Shown one piece after another: positions 11,477-21,742 of a DNA stretch of 64,000 nt. The stretch is from contig SIJG01000059.1 of NCBI GenBank assembly GCA_023374025.1, positions 843,373 through 907,372 of the forward strand. Reading direction: 5' to 3'. The stretch is from Heterodera schachtii (taxonomy: Eukaryota; Nematoda; Chromadorea; Rhabditida; Heteroderidae). The notes beneath the pieces were generated by a model that made no database searches, was not told where the DNA came from, and worked only from the letters and a program-made list of their open reading frames with translations. The first letter of the stretch is position 1. Each line of letters starts with the position of its first letter. Made by a program: the position numbers and the translations under genes.

Positions 11477-12010
11477 TTAGCAGGGCTCCCAGATGTGAGG
11501 CATTAGCCTCATTTTGTGGTTTTTTGATAGGTCAATGAGGTTTTTTTTGAAATGAGGCTTTGAGGCTTTTTGTGGTTTTTTGAGAAATTTTGAAGCATTT
11601 TGTAGTTTTTGAGAAATTTTGAAGATTTTTGAAGTTTTAGAGGAAAATTCTTCAGATTTTTAAATTTTGATTAATTTTGATAAGTTGGCATATTGTCTGA
11701 CAATTTTTTAATTTGAATTTTGGTTTATTAATAGAATATCAAACGGAAACCTCACCCAAATTTAGCCAGAAAATTACAATTTTTTCGAAAAAACCACAAC
11801 ATTATGAATTTTTTTAAATGAAAATCTGCTAAAAAATATGGTCAAAATTCTCAATTTTTCCCCCGCCGGCGGCGCTTATCGGCACCGCCGGACTTTAAAA
11901 ACCTTTTTTTTTATTTCCTCAAAATTGCAAAATTTGGCCATTTTTGTGGACAAATCTGTAACAAATCACATTAAAAATTACAAAAAATTTTCCGGCGGTG
12001 CCTATATTTA
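11477..12010. mobile_element. Truncated CAGGG-ended repeat element with palindromes
   Basis: Starts near GCAGGGCTCCCAGATG followed by repeats of TGAGGCTTT/TTTTGTGGTTTTTTGA, then contains the GC palindrome at 11866-11891 and a half copy at 11992-12004. The layout (end sequence, minisatellite of that sequence, palindrome pair) matches the complete elements at 49106-50053 and 51742-52912. No matching right terminus was found. Confidence 0.45.
11866..11891. repeat. GC-rich palindrome (GGCGGYGCC-TATC family)
   Basis: CCGGCGGCGCT, loop TATC, then GGCACCGCCGG: an 11-bp stem with two mismatched or weak positions. A half copy (CCGGCGGTGCCTAT) follows at 11992-12005. Confidence 0.7.
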
Positions 12011-12329
12011 TATTCAAATTACATATTATTGATTTTCAATTTTCGTATTTTTAAATGTGTAATATAATAAATGTGATGATTTCTTTAATAAAAAATTATG
12101 CTCAAAACTGCACTTACTTTAATGTCCAAATTGCTCTCTTGGTTTTAATTTCATCATTCGTTTTCAATTTGAATTTGATCTCTATTAAATTGAAAAATAA
12201 TTCTTATATATAACCTTTAGTACTGTTTTGAATTTGTTACAAATTATAATAAAGAAATTTATTTTTCAGACAAGTAATTGTCCAATTAAGATCGCAAAAA
12301 ACAACAAATTTCTTTCCTAATTAATCGAC

Positions 12330-13025
12330 ATGAAGCGAACCAACGCATCAAACATCACTCCACCTCGCGCCAAACGTGCAATGCCACCTGCACTGGACCT
12401 GGACCAAAACACTGCCACACTCGAAGAGCAAGAACGCCAACGCACCCTGGTCTTCATTGGCCTCCCGGAAAGCAATGCCATCCGCCCATCGGAGCGTGTT
12501 CAGGAAGACAGGGAAGCCGCCACAAAAATCCTGGACCATCTTGAAGTTGAGGCCGAACCAACCGCCGTCTTTCGACTCGGCCGGTTCGACCCCCAGCGAA
12601 CAACACCTCGCCCGCTCAAGGTGGTCATGCCAACGCCCACACACCAACATGTGGCACTCGGAGGATGGAAGCGCGAGCGTGCTCGGCTCCGTTCCCAACA
12701 GAACCTGACCCGTCTGTTCGTCCGTCCGGCGCTGTCCAAGGAACAACTCAAGGAGGAATACGAAGCGCGTGTCCGAAAACGCCAACAAAACCCAGCTCCG
12801 ATGGCACCGGCAACTCAGCTCCCACAGACAAATGCCCCGACTCCCGTTGTCGAAGAAGGACCAAACCAGAAGAAGACCAGTGATGACATTCCCAAACAAC
12901 CGGAGGTTTTTGACCAAACAATCCTCGTCTGTTATGAAGCACTAATCTCATTTCCACCCACCGACAAAATTGTTCACCAAATTCAATCGCTCAAAAAACA
13001 ATACCCTCATCTTTTCAACAAATAG
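12330..13025 (+). CDS. ORF1-like nucleic-acid-binding protein of a non-LTR retrotransposon (231 aa)
   Basis: The middle of the protein (~35-140) reads as the conserved N-terminal/ORF1 domain of nematode LINE-type elements: TLVFIGLPES..., a charged DREA helix, VFRLGR, PLKVVMP, then a basic linker and LFVRPALSKEQ. In such elements it binds RNA and acts with an endonuclease-reverse transcriptase, but none is encoded nearby. The ends (basic MKRTNASNITPPRAKRA start; tail ending KKQYPHLFNK) are not familiar. It is GC-rich against an AT-rich background. A TTTTTCAG acceptor-like site ~60 bp upstream of the ATG would suit a spliced leader exon. It could be a solo ORF1 remnant or a domesticated copy, but the intact frame does not decide between them. 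Confidence 0.6.
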   Translation: MKRTNASNITPPRAKRAMPPALDLDQNTATLEEQERQRTLVFIGLPESNAIRPSERVQEDREAATKILDHLEVEAEPTAVFRLGRFDPQRTTPRPLKVVMPTPTHQHVALGGWKRERARLRSQQNLTRLFVRPALSKEQLKEEYEARVRKRQQNPAPMAPATQLPQTNAPTPVVEEGPNQKKTSDDIPKQPEVFDQTILVCYEALISFPPTDKIVHQIQSLKKQYPHLFNK

Positions 13026-13673
13026 TTCTACCAGACCTCCGACAATTTCTTCAAATAAAAATATCCATCAAAATTTCTCTAAAAATTTTACCCAAAAAAA
13101 AAAAAATTTTTTTTTCCTCTTTTACAACTCCTAAAAAAACAACAACAATTTTCCCTTTGTTGGAGGTCTGACTTTTCTAATTTCTGCTTCTTCATTCAAA
13201 ATTTCAATTATCTTTTATCACTACCTTTCATTTCACCTCATTTCCGCCAAAAGTGTAAGTGGCACATGCCCTTCTTTTGGTTATTTTTATTTTTGAATAA
13301 ATAAAAAAAAAAATAAATAAAATTAATGCGTAAAATGAAAGTTTTTTTTATTATTTATATGTTTAATTATTCATTTTTAATATTATTTTATTTAATAAAA
13401 AAGTTTAGTTATTTGAAAATTTTTTTTTTAATATAATTAATTATTTCATAGTGGGTATATTTGTATTATATTAGATTTGGTCAAATATTCAGTTAATTAA
13501 CACAATTACCATTTTTATATTGTTCTGGTCAATTACATCATTATTTTAAATTATTAAATAAAATTTATTCATATTTATATCGAAGATTCTCTTTTAAATA
13601 TTTAATTTATTCAAATTACAGTATTCTTGATCGCCTCTTCCTTTTATCACTTTATTGGTCCGTTGTTGTGCAG
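13026..13673. other. AT-rich intergenic or intronic stretch
   Basis: Contains A- and T-runs (13085-13115, 13290-13325) after the ORF1-like gene. No exon of the galactosyltransferase can be seen here, so either a long intron lies upstream or the gene is truncated. Confidence 0.5.
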
Positions 13674-14238
13674 CTGCTGGTTGAGCGTGGCCTATCTCGG
13701 CGTCAGATTGGGCGACTCGCGCGACGCGAAATTTCGCCATCGCTTTTTCGGCGATTTTGTGGGCGAATCGCTGGTGCCCGTCTCATTGTTGGAGCAACAA
13801 AGCTTTTGGCTTCAGAATTTGAGTTACTACCCGCTCATACAGGTGAAAGTTGGTTGGAAACAAAACATAAAGCCAACTGAAATAGGACATTCGCATGATT
13901 TTGGCCCAGTCTAAGCTAATTCTAGGCATTACTCAGTCTGATCAGTTTGCCATCTGATCATTTCTCGATCACTTTTCTCGGCCATTCTCCCGCTTTTCTT
14001 CTTCCAGGGCCCCGAGTGCTGCAGTGACTACGCTATTTCCTTCCATTACACCGACGTTAAGCTGATGTATCTGATGGAGTATCTCATTTACCATTTGGAC
14101 GCTTTCGGGGCGCGGACTCCGATCAGAAATTGGCCCAACTTTTGGAGGGAAGCGCAGCAAATTGCCGCAGAAAATGGCGCAAAATTAACAAATAAAAAAT
14201 ATTTAGGAGCCGAAAAGCAACTGGAAAAAATTATTTAA
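13674..14238 (+). CDS. C1GALT1-like: Core 1 beta-1,3-galactosyltransferase-like, C-terminal two exons
   Basis: Glycosyltransferase 31 family (T-synthase), a Golgi enzyme adding galactose to O-linked GalNAc. Exon A is 13674-13842 (acceptor GTGCAG, donor CAG/GTGAAA); exon B is 14008-14238 (acceptor TTCCAG, stop TAA). They join in frame. Exon A carries [10 protein letters not shown], the family's GDSRD signature, and [10 protein letters not shown]. Exon B carries [14 protein letters not shown] and [11 protein letters not shown], matching the CCSD..SFHY...MY..EYL.YHL end of C1GALT1. About 133 of the usual ~330-380 residues are visible. The N-terminal membrane anchor and DxD nucleotide-sugar site are missing, so the 5' exons lie outside the window or are lost. 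The LTR element sits 36 bp after the stop and probably interrupts the native 3' UTR. Exon codons are GC-rich. Confidence 0.85.
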
Positions 14239-14273
14239 ATTAAAATTTAAATTTTTAATTTAAATTTTCAAAG

Positions 14274-14278
14274 TATAG
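14274..14278. repeat. Target site duplication, left (TATAG)
   Basis: TATAG immediately before the 5' LTR, matching TATAG at 24965-24969 after the 3' LTR. A G also precedes TG at the 3' LTR, so a 4-bp TATA duplication with an LTR starting GTG is equally possible. Confidence 0.7.
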
Positions 14279-14676
14279 TGTAAAGCGCAATTAATCACAT
14301 CCGTTTTATCTCTTTCCCAAGCACATATCCCCGCTCTCTTCCATTCCATTTTCCGTTCCATAAATCCAACTATTTAATCGGGAGCATTCTCTCGATAAGG
14401 AGTCAGTTGGATGGGCAGTTAATCGGCGAGCAAGAGCCGAGAGCAAAGCGCGGCGCAATTATATTAATGCGATTGGCCAATTAATTATTATTATTTTACT
14501 CCTTCTCGCCCCATCCCCACACGCGCATTCGATCAGTGCGCACCCATGGGATTACCGGTTTGGGGAGGCCATTTATCCAGGGCCCGGGTTTTGGCTTTTC
14601 CCTCTTTCCCCCAAATCCAATCCCCGTTTTCACTCGTCCCTCCCATTTATTCTGGGCTGGACATCAGCACCTTCAC
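14279..14676 (+). repeat. 5' LTR
   Basis: Begins TGTAAAGCGC and ends CTTCAC, with the primer-binding site following immediately. Matches 24563-24964. The first ~190 bp are identical between the LTRs, while the rest differ at about 20 positions including indels. A possible core promoter is TATTTAA (14371-14377) with an initiator-like TCAGTT (14403-14408) about 32 bp downstream. A hairpin TCGGC/GCCGA with an 8-base loop lies at about 14422-14439. Confidence 0.9.
14371..14408 (+). promoter_or_regulatory. Possible LTR core promoter (TATA + initiator)
   Basis: TATTTAA followed at the expected distance by TCAGTT, which fits a metazoan initiator. Both lie in the half of the LTR that is identical in the two copies. 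The call is motif-based only. Confidence 0.4.
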
Positions 14677-14694
14677 TGGTAGCACCGGATGGTT
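14677..14694 (+). other. Primer-binding site (initiator-Met tRNA type)
   Basis: TGGTAGCACCGGATGGTT directly follows the LTR. TGG pairs with the tRNA CCA end. The rest closely resembles primer sites that use initiator methionine tRNA (familiar form TGGTAGCAGAGGATGG), with two changed positions that would pair perfectly if this species' acceptor stem begins AGCACCG. Confidence 0.75.
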
Positions 14695-14777
14695 GCTGGC
14701 ATGCCGCCGGCAATCCATCTCCAGGAGGACGAGTGATTTGCGCGTGTTGGGGACCGAGAATGGAATGAGGTGCACCG

Positions 14778-14799
14778 CTCCTTCGGGAGATCAGTCATG
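14778..14799 (+). repeat. First hairpin motif, 84 bp after the primer-binding site
   Basis: CTCC, TTCG, GGAG, ATCA, GTCATG. It lies in a GC-rich leader (14695-14800) and is one of the perfect copies. In retroelements this leader is where packaging or dimerisation signals usually sit. Confidence 0.85.
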
Positions 14800-14852
14800 T
14801 TCGGCCAAAAAATTAAATGGCCAAATTTGAACGATTTGAAAATATTTTAATT

Positions 14853-15230
14853 TTTGCCCCAGAATGGGAAGTCTATTATTTTTGCCCCAGAATGGGAAGA
14901 CTTATATTTTGTGGATATTTTTATTGCCCCAAAAATGGGAAGTCAATTTTTAATTACTAAAAAAAACAATTTTATTTTTGCGCCAAAAGTAATTGCGCTA
15001 GAAAGCAAGTCAAGCGACCAAACGACAATTCTATTATTTTGCCCCAAAATGGGAAGATCATCAAATCTTTATTGCCCTAAAATGGGAAGACTTTTACATT
15101 TTGTTAAAAAAAAAAAATTTGCCAATTTCATTTTGCGCTAAAAAAGAAATGACTATTTTGCGCCAAACGGCAAGTCTAGGATGTTGCGCCCAAAAGCAGG
15201 AGCCTTTTTTATTGCGCCAAAATTCGTTTC
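14853..15230 (+). repeat. Leader repeat: ten TTGCSCC-AAAA-GGGAAGTC hairpin-like units
   Basis: Copies at about 14853, 14882, 14924, 14977, 15039, 15072, 15133, 15158, 15184 and 15212. The best units read TTGCCCC, A-rich loop, TGGGAAGTC or TGGGAAGAC, so CCC pairs with GGG and flanking TT with AA. Others keep TTGCGCC but lose or change the right arm (for example TTGCGCCAAACGGCAAGTC, which pairs TTGC with GCAA). They are separated by T-rich linkers of about 10-70 bases. They differ from the tetraloop motif but share the layout of a short hairpin followed by a GTC-like tail. Confidence 0.7.
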
Positions 15231-15239
15231 TATTTGCTC

Positions 15240-18200
15240 TGCCCCATTCGCCGTGACCATTTTATAAGAAATTTATTTATTCTGCTCGCTCTCTTCGAAT
15301 ATTTTCTAAGAAATAAGAATTTTCTGTATTCCTTTTTTTTTGTCAGCAAAAAAAAGTTTAATATTGAACTCCTTTGGGAGTACCGTCAAGTAAAAGGCCA
15401 AAATTAAAATTTGCAAATCAATCCATGATAGTCCGTCAGATTAAATAAAAATCTTCGATATACTTTAATTACCTAATTGCTGAGTATCATTTTGTTGATT
15501 TTTAATTAAATTTATTTTGTTGTTTAATTCTATGCTGACAAACTTTAATCTTTACACTTTAAAATGCTTAATCGGCCAAAGTTTTTTTTTCTCTCACAGT
15601 GCATTCTCCGAGTACCGGAAATCCATTACATCCATCTAAAGACAAGCAGCTTTTATCTATTATATGTGAACGTTCTTGCGGCAACAAAATTTCCTTCACT
15701 GTTTCTGATCAGTGATCACTGATTTTAACCAAACATTGCCGAAATAACAATCATTAGAAAACCAATTTTTTATTGTGGCCTTTGAGCATTCCGTCATGTT
15801 TTTGAAGCAAAGAACGGAAATTAAACCGATTGAAGAATTTGGATAAAGACAAACTAACATTGGAATAATTTAATAATTGTGAAATAATTTCAAACTGTTC
15901 CAATTAACATAAAAATAAAACATTGCTTATTTTTAATTCATGTTTTAAAAAAAGCTAATATTTTAAAGATATTTTTAAAATTCTGATGGTTCAGAAGTAA
16001 AGTCATAATGAGTGCTAGGCCAAATAAAAAAATTTTTAACGGGTAAAATTCGTCGAAAGAAAATTTTGTATTTCAAGGATTATAATCTCTCAAAATTCGT
16101 GATTCAAAATGTAGCTATGCCGATTTCTGAAATGGCATTCAAAATTGTAGCCTTTGGGCATTCCGTCAAGTTGAAATGCAAAAACATGCAAATATTCCCA
16201 CAAATATATGTGTTTTTTTTTCTTTGGCCATTTTTATTTTCGGAAGAGATCCCTGAATTTTTATTTCCTGTTTTATTTATCTTAGATCTTTTTTTTGTCA
16301 TGTAAACCTTTTTTTTGAAGGTGAAACAATTAGTAAATTTATTTTGATTGTCTGAAAAAGGCACAGTACATACACTATCCAAAAATGGTTTCCTAGTAAA
16401 TACTGCGTTAGTTTCTACCAGATTATTTTTCTACAGTTTTTTTCTTCCAATCACCAATGATTTTTTTCCTGTTTCCAGCTTACCGAATAAATGTGCCCAT
16501 TAAAAATATGCCAAGTCCGTCCAGTTCAGCAAGGTTTCCCGGTTAATTTAGTACAAAACCTTGAATGGGGTCATTTTATATTGCTCAATTTTTTTTGTTT
16601 GGCATGTTGATAAAGTAGAGGTTGTGACCAGGCCCCCCTTGGGTCGCATGCTTTTAATATTTATGGCGAAGGTATTCTTGGTAAAAATTACAGCCCATTA
16701 GATTATAGGAAGTATTAAAAAACTTGATAATTTATTAACAGACTGTAATGTTGGCAATTGCCTATTCGACGGTTTAAAGTCACGGTCTTCGGACATTCCG
16801 TCAAGAATTAATGAGCCGAATCTCATATTGATACTCATAACATCACATAATTCAAAATCTTAAATTTCTCTGTTCTAAACCAAGCAGTCAGAAATGATGC
16901 CTCAAGACCTTAACCGAAGAAAAATTTGGATGAAGAAAAAGTTTATTTTGGGTACTTTTAAATAATGCGTTTATTATATTATTATTATTTTATTTTAATC
17001 TCAGGCTGTTCTCTTTTATTTAGCCTTGCGAACTTAATTTTAATTGAAGGAAAAATAATACGAAATTTATTGCTTAATTTTTTTTTATTGGAGTAATTTT
17101 TTTAAGTGCGTGTGAAATTACATAATTATTTTATATGCCAAAAAAACTTTGGCCCAGAATCATTAACCTCGGAAAAGTCGAAGTCATCCCTTACTAGAAA
17201 CTGCCATGATTAATTTAATTAATTAATTAATTAATCAGATGGCTTCATTTTGATTCAATACTTTAAAAATAAAGAATCCCAGTAGCATTTTCTCTGAGAA
17301 TTGGTTCGATTTTATAAGTATTATTTGATTATATTATCCATTCGGTTTGGCATTAATTTTTCATTTTTTTTTTTGGGGGGGAATTACATTTAATGTAAAA
17401 GTGAAAAGTATTTATTATCATTATATACTTTTGGCTTTCGGGCCTGCTGTCATGTTCTGGAAGAAGAAACCAATATTTTACTCATTAGCTAAACTTTTAA
17501 AAAAGGGGTGTCATTAAATAAATCCTGCGCTTTTAGAGCAAATGCCCTCGGGAAATACCGTCAAGAAAAAGTGGCGCGAACTCTTATTAGAATATTTTTC
17601 GTATTCCGCACCAGAAAGTTGTTGAGGAACCAAACACGAAAAATACCCTGCCTAAAGCGCACATTGATAACAACATTAATAAGGATTTTAAATGAAATAA
17701 TAAACCTCATTTGAACCCCATCCGCGGTTAGACCTTGATTCTTTTAATGACCAATAGTGAGCAACGAAATGTGATAGTTATTTAAAATTTGTAAGTGACA
17801 TGAGCACCCCTTTAATTTCAATTCGTGCATTTTGGATAAAAGAATTTTAACTTGCTTAAATAAACTTAAATACACAAAGGTTAACGAAACTAAAAATTAT
17901 GATCGTTGCGGCCTTATCACTCCAGTGGAAGGTGCGCAATTTTTTTTTTTTTTTTTGGCCTTTCAGTCCCATTTCTTATTGGTTCTAGTTTCGTTGTATG
18001 CCAATAAAATTGAGTTTAAGCTAATTAAAATATGGCAATGTTGTCATGCATCATAATCATAAGGGATATTTTAATTATTCCCTTAGTTAAAATCGTCATG
18101 CATTCATTGTCCCAGTTAAATTGAAGAATCGAGCAAATAGTATTTTTAACTCGAAAGTATTTGGAGTTTCGTGCGCAGTCACTCACTTAAACCGAGCTTT

Positions 18201-21200
18201 TAATCAAAAAGAGAGAGTGATTTATAGTTTAATAACATTTTGTTCCTTTCAATGGATTCCTTTAAGGGAAACCCATAAAATTGAATTTAAAAAAAAAAAA
18301 AATTCAAAAAATCACTGCGCGAATAATTTTATTTTGATCCTTTTAAAACTGTCACATAAGCTGATTTTTTGCGTGAACGAGGACAAATCTAGAGATTTCA
18401 TTATTTTTTGGCTTCAAACAATTTATTTTATGACCACTAATTTCTTTGGAAATTTTTGATTTTTTTACCTTAAATTTTTTTTTAAAGTATTATAAATAGA
18501 GAACGAATTATGAGGTATTGCCTTTTTTTAGTTCGTCGGATTCCCGACCCTTCGAAATGGGCTTGGAAGTAATAATGATTTTTCAAGATTTATGCTGATT
18601 AAAAAAAATTTGAGTTGAAATTTTAAACGTTTTTTTATGCCTATTTGTTGGTTTTTGTGCCCTTTTCATGCCTTTTTGCAATTTTTCGATGCCTATTATT
18701 CCTTTTTTTCCCGATTTTTGATGCCTGTGTTTTCGTTCACTAATTATGGCATCAAAATAATTTTTTTTTAGCTGTATTTTTTTTTTGAGAAAGGATGTTT
18801 ATTATTAATTTGCTTAAAGAAGAATTATAAAGTTTTTTTTTTGTAATATAAAATTTTTATCAGTCAGAAAGATACACAAAAATTTTTTAGGTGGTTAATT
18901 TTTGTGATTTTTTTTAGTCTTATGCATAAGCTTATTGTTTTAGCAAATGACAATTAAATGATTTTTTTTACGAAAAAAAGTATCTTTTGCCCGCAATTTT
19001 TTGTTTGGTGTTATTTTTTTATTTCGTTGACACATCGTTATCCGAAAGCCTTTCGGGGCGACCGTCAAGTTTAATGAATTATATATGCCCCAGATTACTT
19101 GCAACTTCAAAAGTAATGTGTGATAAATTCAATCTGGTTAGTTCAAAATGCTATTAATCGAAATCATTTAATAAAAATTAGATAAAAGGTAAACCGAGAA
19201 AACGGAAATATTCAGTTGTTTATACAGTAATTTATGTTTTGTTTAGCTTTTACAATACTTGTCTTAATCGTCACCATTAGGCGAAATATATTTACAAAGA
19301 AATTTTTTTTAAATATATTTTCCTCTTTTGACTATTTTCTAAAAATCAATAATTTAACCATAATCTAACTGTTTACTGAAAGTGAACACATCGAAATATG
19401 TGCCAACCTAGACATAACCACCAATATGAGTTAACTCTAACATAGTTTGACCAAGCAATCTTGAATATTTAAAAATATCATAATTTTTTTTCTCCGTTCG
19501 CGGACTACGTCAAGCTTGTTGTGCACTAAAACAAAGTTATCAGACTTAAAGTAATTTAAATTCGCATGGATAGAAAATGTGAATTAACTCAAATTAATTA
19601 TGATATTTTAATCCGCGGTCCGTGCCACTCTTTAAATTGGTAATCTCTGGTCCAAATTACTGAATTTGTCTACTCGACCCGTATCATTAAAATTAGATAA
19701 TAAAAACTCATTTTGTTCCCATGCCTCTTCATGCTTAATCGATAAGTTTAATTTATAATAATTGAAGAAATCAATTATTTTTTTAGCAACTAGGATAATT
19801 GTTTTTCGAAAAAATTATTATGTTAAATAAATCAGTTATGAATATCCGAATTTTGTTGACATTTTCAATTGCTTTTCATTGTTACACAATGAACAAAATC
19901 TATAACAAACATTTTATTTCAGCTTCATTCAGCGAGTTTCAGCTTAACTGACGAATTTTGACAAGTCATAATTTTCTTTCTAAGTCTGCTTTTCTATTTA
20001 AGTACTATTAATTTTCTTTTAATTTACAAAGAATTTGACAAAAAAAAATCTTCAAATTACCTTTTTTCATTAATTTTTGTGAAGAAATGATTAAAAAAGA
20101 GAATAATGATTATACCCGTTAGCGGAGTTTCGTCATGATGTTCGAAATAAAGATTTAAAAAAAAATTTTTGAGCAGCAGCTAACGACAAATTTCTTTCTT
20201 TTATTAGTGGCATGTTGAATAAACAATCGTTATCCGAAGTTATCCCTGCTGAGTCGAAGGCAAAATAAGAATTTGAATAAAGAAAGTTAATGCAAAAAAA
20301 AAAGAGAGAAATTAGAAAATTAATCTTAAAAATCGGTGTTTTTTTTCGTCACGTGGAAATTTCCGGCACTAAAAAATTTTTGGACATTTTCTCCAATGAA
20401 AATACAAATTAGACCCAATTAAAGTCAGTAAAGAATATTAAATCACTCAAAAAATATTTTAAAAATTTAATTTCATTTCAACTTATTATAGCGAATTTAA
20501 TAAATGTAAACAAATCTTAATAAAGTTGGATACTGTACTACTTCTTCTTTCTGTTCGCAGAACCCGTCATGAAAAGCAATAAATCCAACTCAAAATATAT
20601 AGTAATTAAAATGTTTCTTTGTTATTATTTTATATTTAAATTAAAATTGTTATTTTCCACTTGCTTATACATAATATACTGTACAATAACATTTCTTTTT
20701 TTCCTCTCTCCTATTCACATCATAAATGCATATTCAAATTTCCATCCATAATTTTCCTTTGGCCGTTGTGCCGCCTTTCTAACATTTTTGTTTTGATGCG
20801 CAAATGTGAAGGTAAGGTGAATGTACCTTCAATGCTAATTTTGCTCACATCGCTGTCTTCTTCCATTTAATATTATTATTCAATTTATATAGAATCATTT
20901 ACTTTCAATTATAAATACCTAAACATAATAAAATTAATTATGTTTTTAAACCTTTTCTGTATTTGTTTTTTTTTCCTCTCATTTCGTTACTGTTACAAAA
21001 AACTTAACTAGTCACTGAAATTTTAATAGTTTTCAACAAATAAATGCTCATTCGAAAGAGCAGAATAAGGACTATCGAATCATCTCCCAAATATTTTTTC
21101 TGTTGATTCCCGTCCGACTTATACCCATTCAAATAAGGTTCTAAAAAAAGAATAAGAATTAATCCTTACAATTTCTACTAATAAAAATAGACACACAAAT

Positions 21201-21742
21201 TAATTTTTTTTTAACTTTATCCATATCTTTTATTGGCGTAAAACCAAATTTTGTCAGATACGGTATATCTTACAATAACCAATTAATTGTCAACTTTCCC
21301 TTATCATGGCTCCTTTTGCCACTGTTATCCAATATATCTCTGTCCATCATTATTTTTTTTAGCTATTCTTAATGAATTAGCCACTCATTCAATTGTGTGT
21401 GGTTCACGTGATTCATGGCCACTCAGTGCTCGGTGGGAGGAGCTAGTGCATTTCCTTAAGCGAGATTGTTCCGCCATTTCGTTCATCCTTATATCAGGAG
21501 CATTCATTTGAATGTAAATGACTTTCACAGCAATCGGATCTCGCTTTGGTACACACCTTCAAACTCTGCCCATAATCGTCAGATCTCCGCTCATTTTTTG
21601 TTCATATCAAATGTGCTTGCTCATTTATTTTATTCTCGACATTTATTTTTATTTATTTTAGTTCACTTTCTTTTAATTTCTTTCATTTTCACTTATTTAT
21701 TTCTCTTAAGCTTGAAAAATATAAATATAATTTAGCTTTAAA
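15240..21742 (+). other. LTR element interior, non-coding part
   Basis: AT-rich with many stops in all frames. The longest ORFs (for example 18121-18459, 112 aa; 16012-16305, 97 aa) are low-complexity and match no retroelement protein I know. The only consistent structure is the tetraloop hairpin series. A TTAA microsatellite lies at 17212-17236. Confidence 0.6.

Noticed and set aside
12348..12957. Minus-strand and alternative-frame ORFs over the ORF1-like gene
   Set aside because: Shadows of the GC-rich 12330-13025 frame, which has recognisable domain residues.
18121..18459. 112-codon ORF in the LTR element as a retroelement protein
   Set aside because: Composition follows the AT-rich background; no Gag, protease or RT residues.
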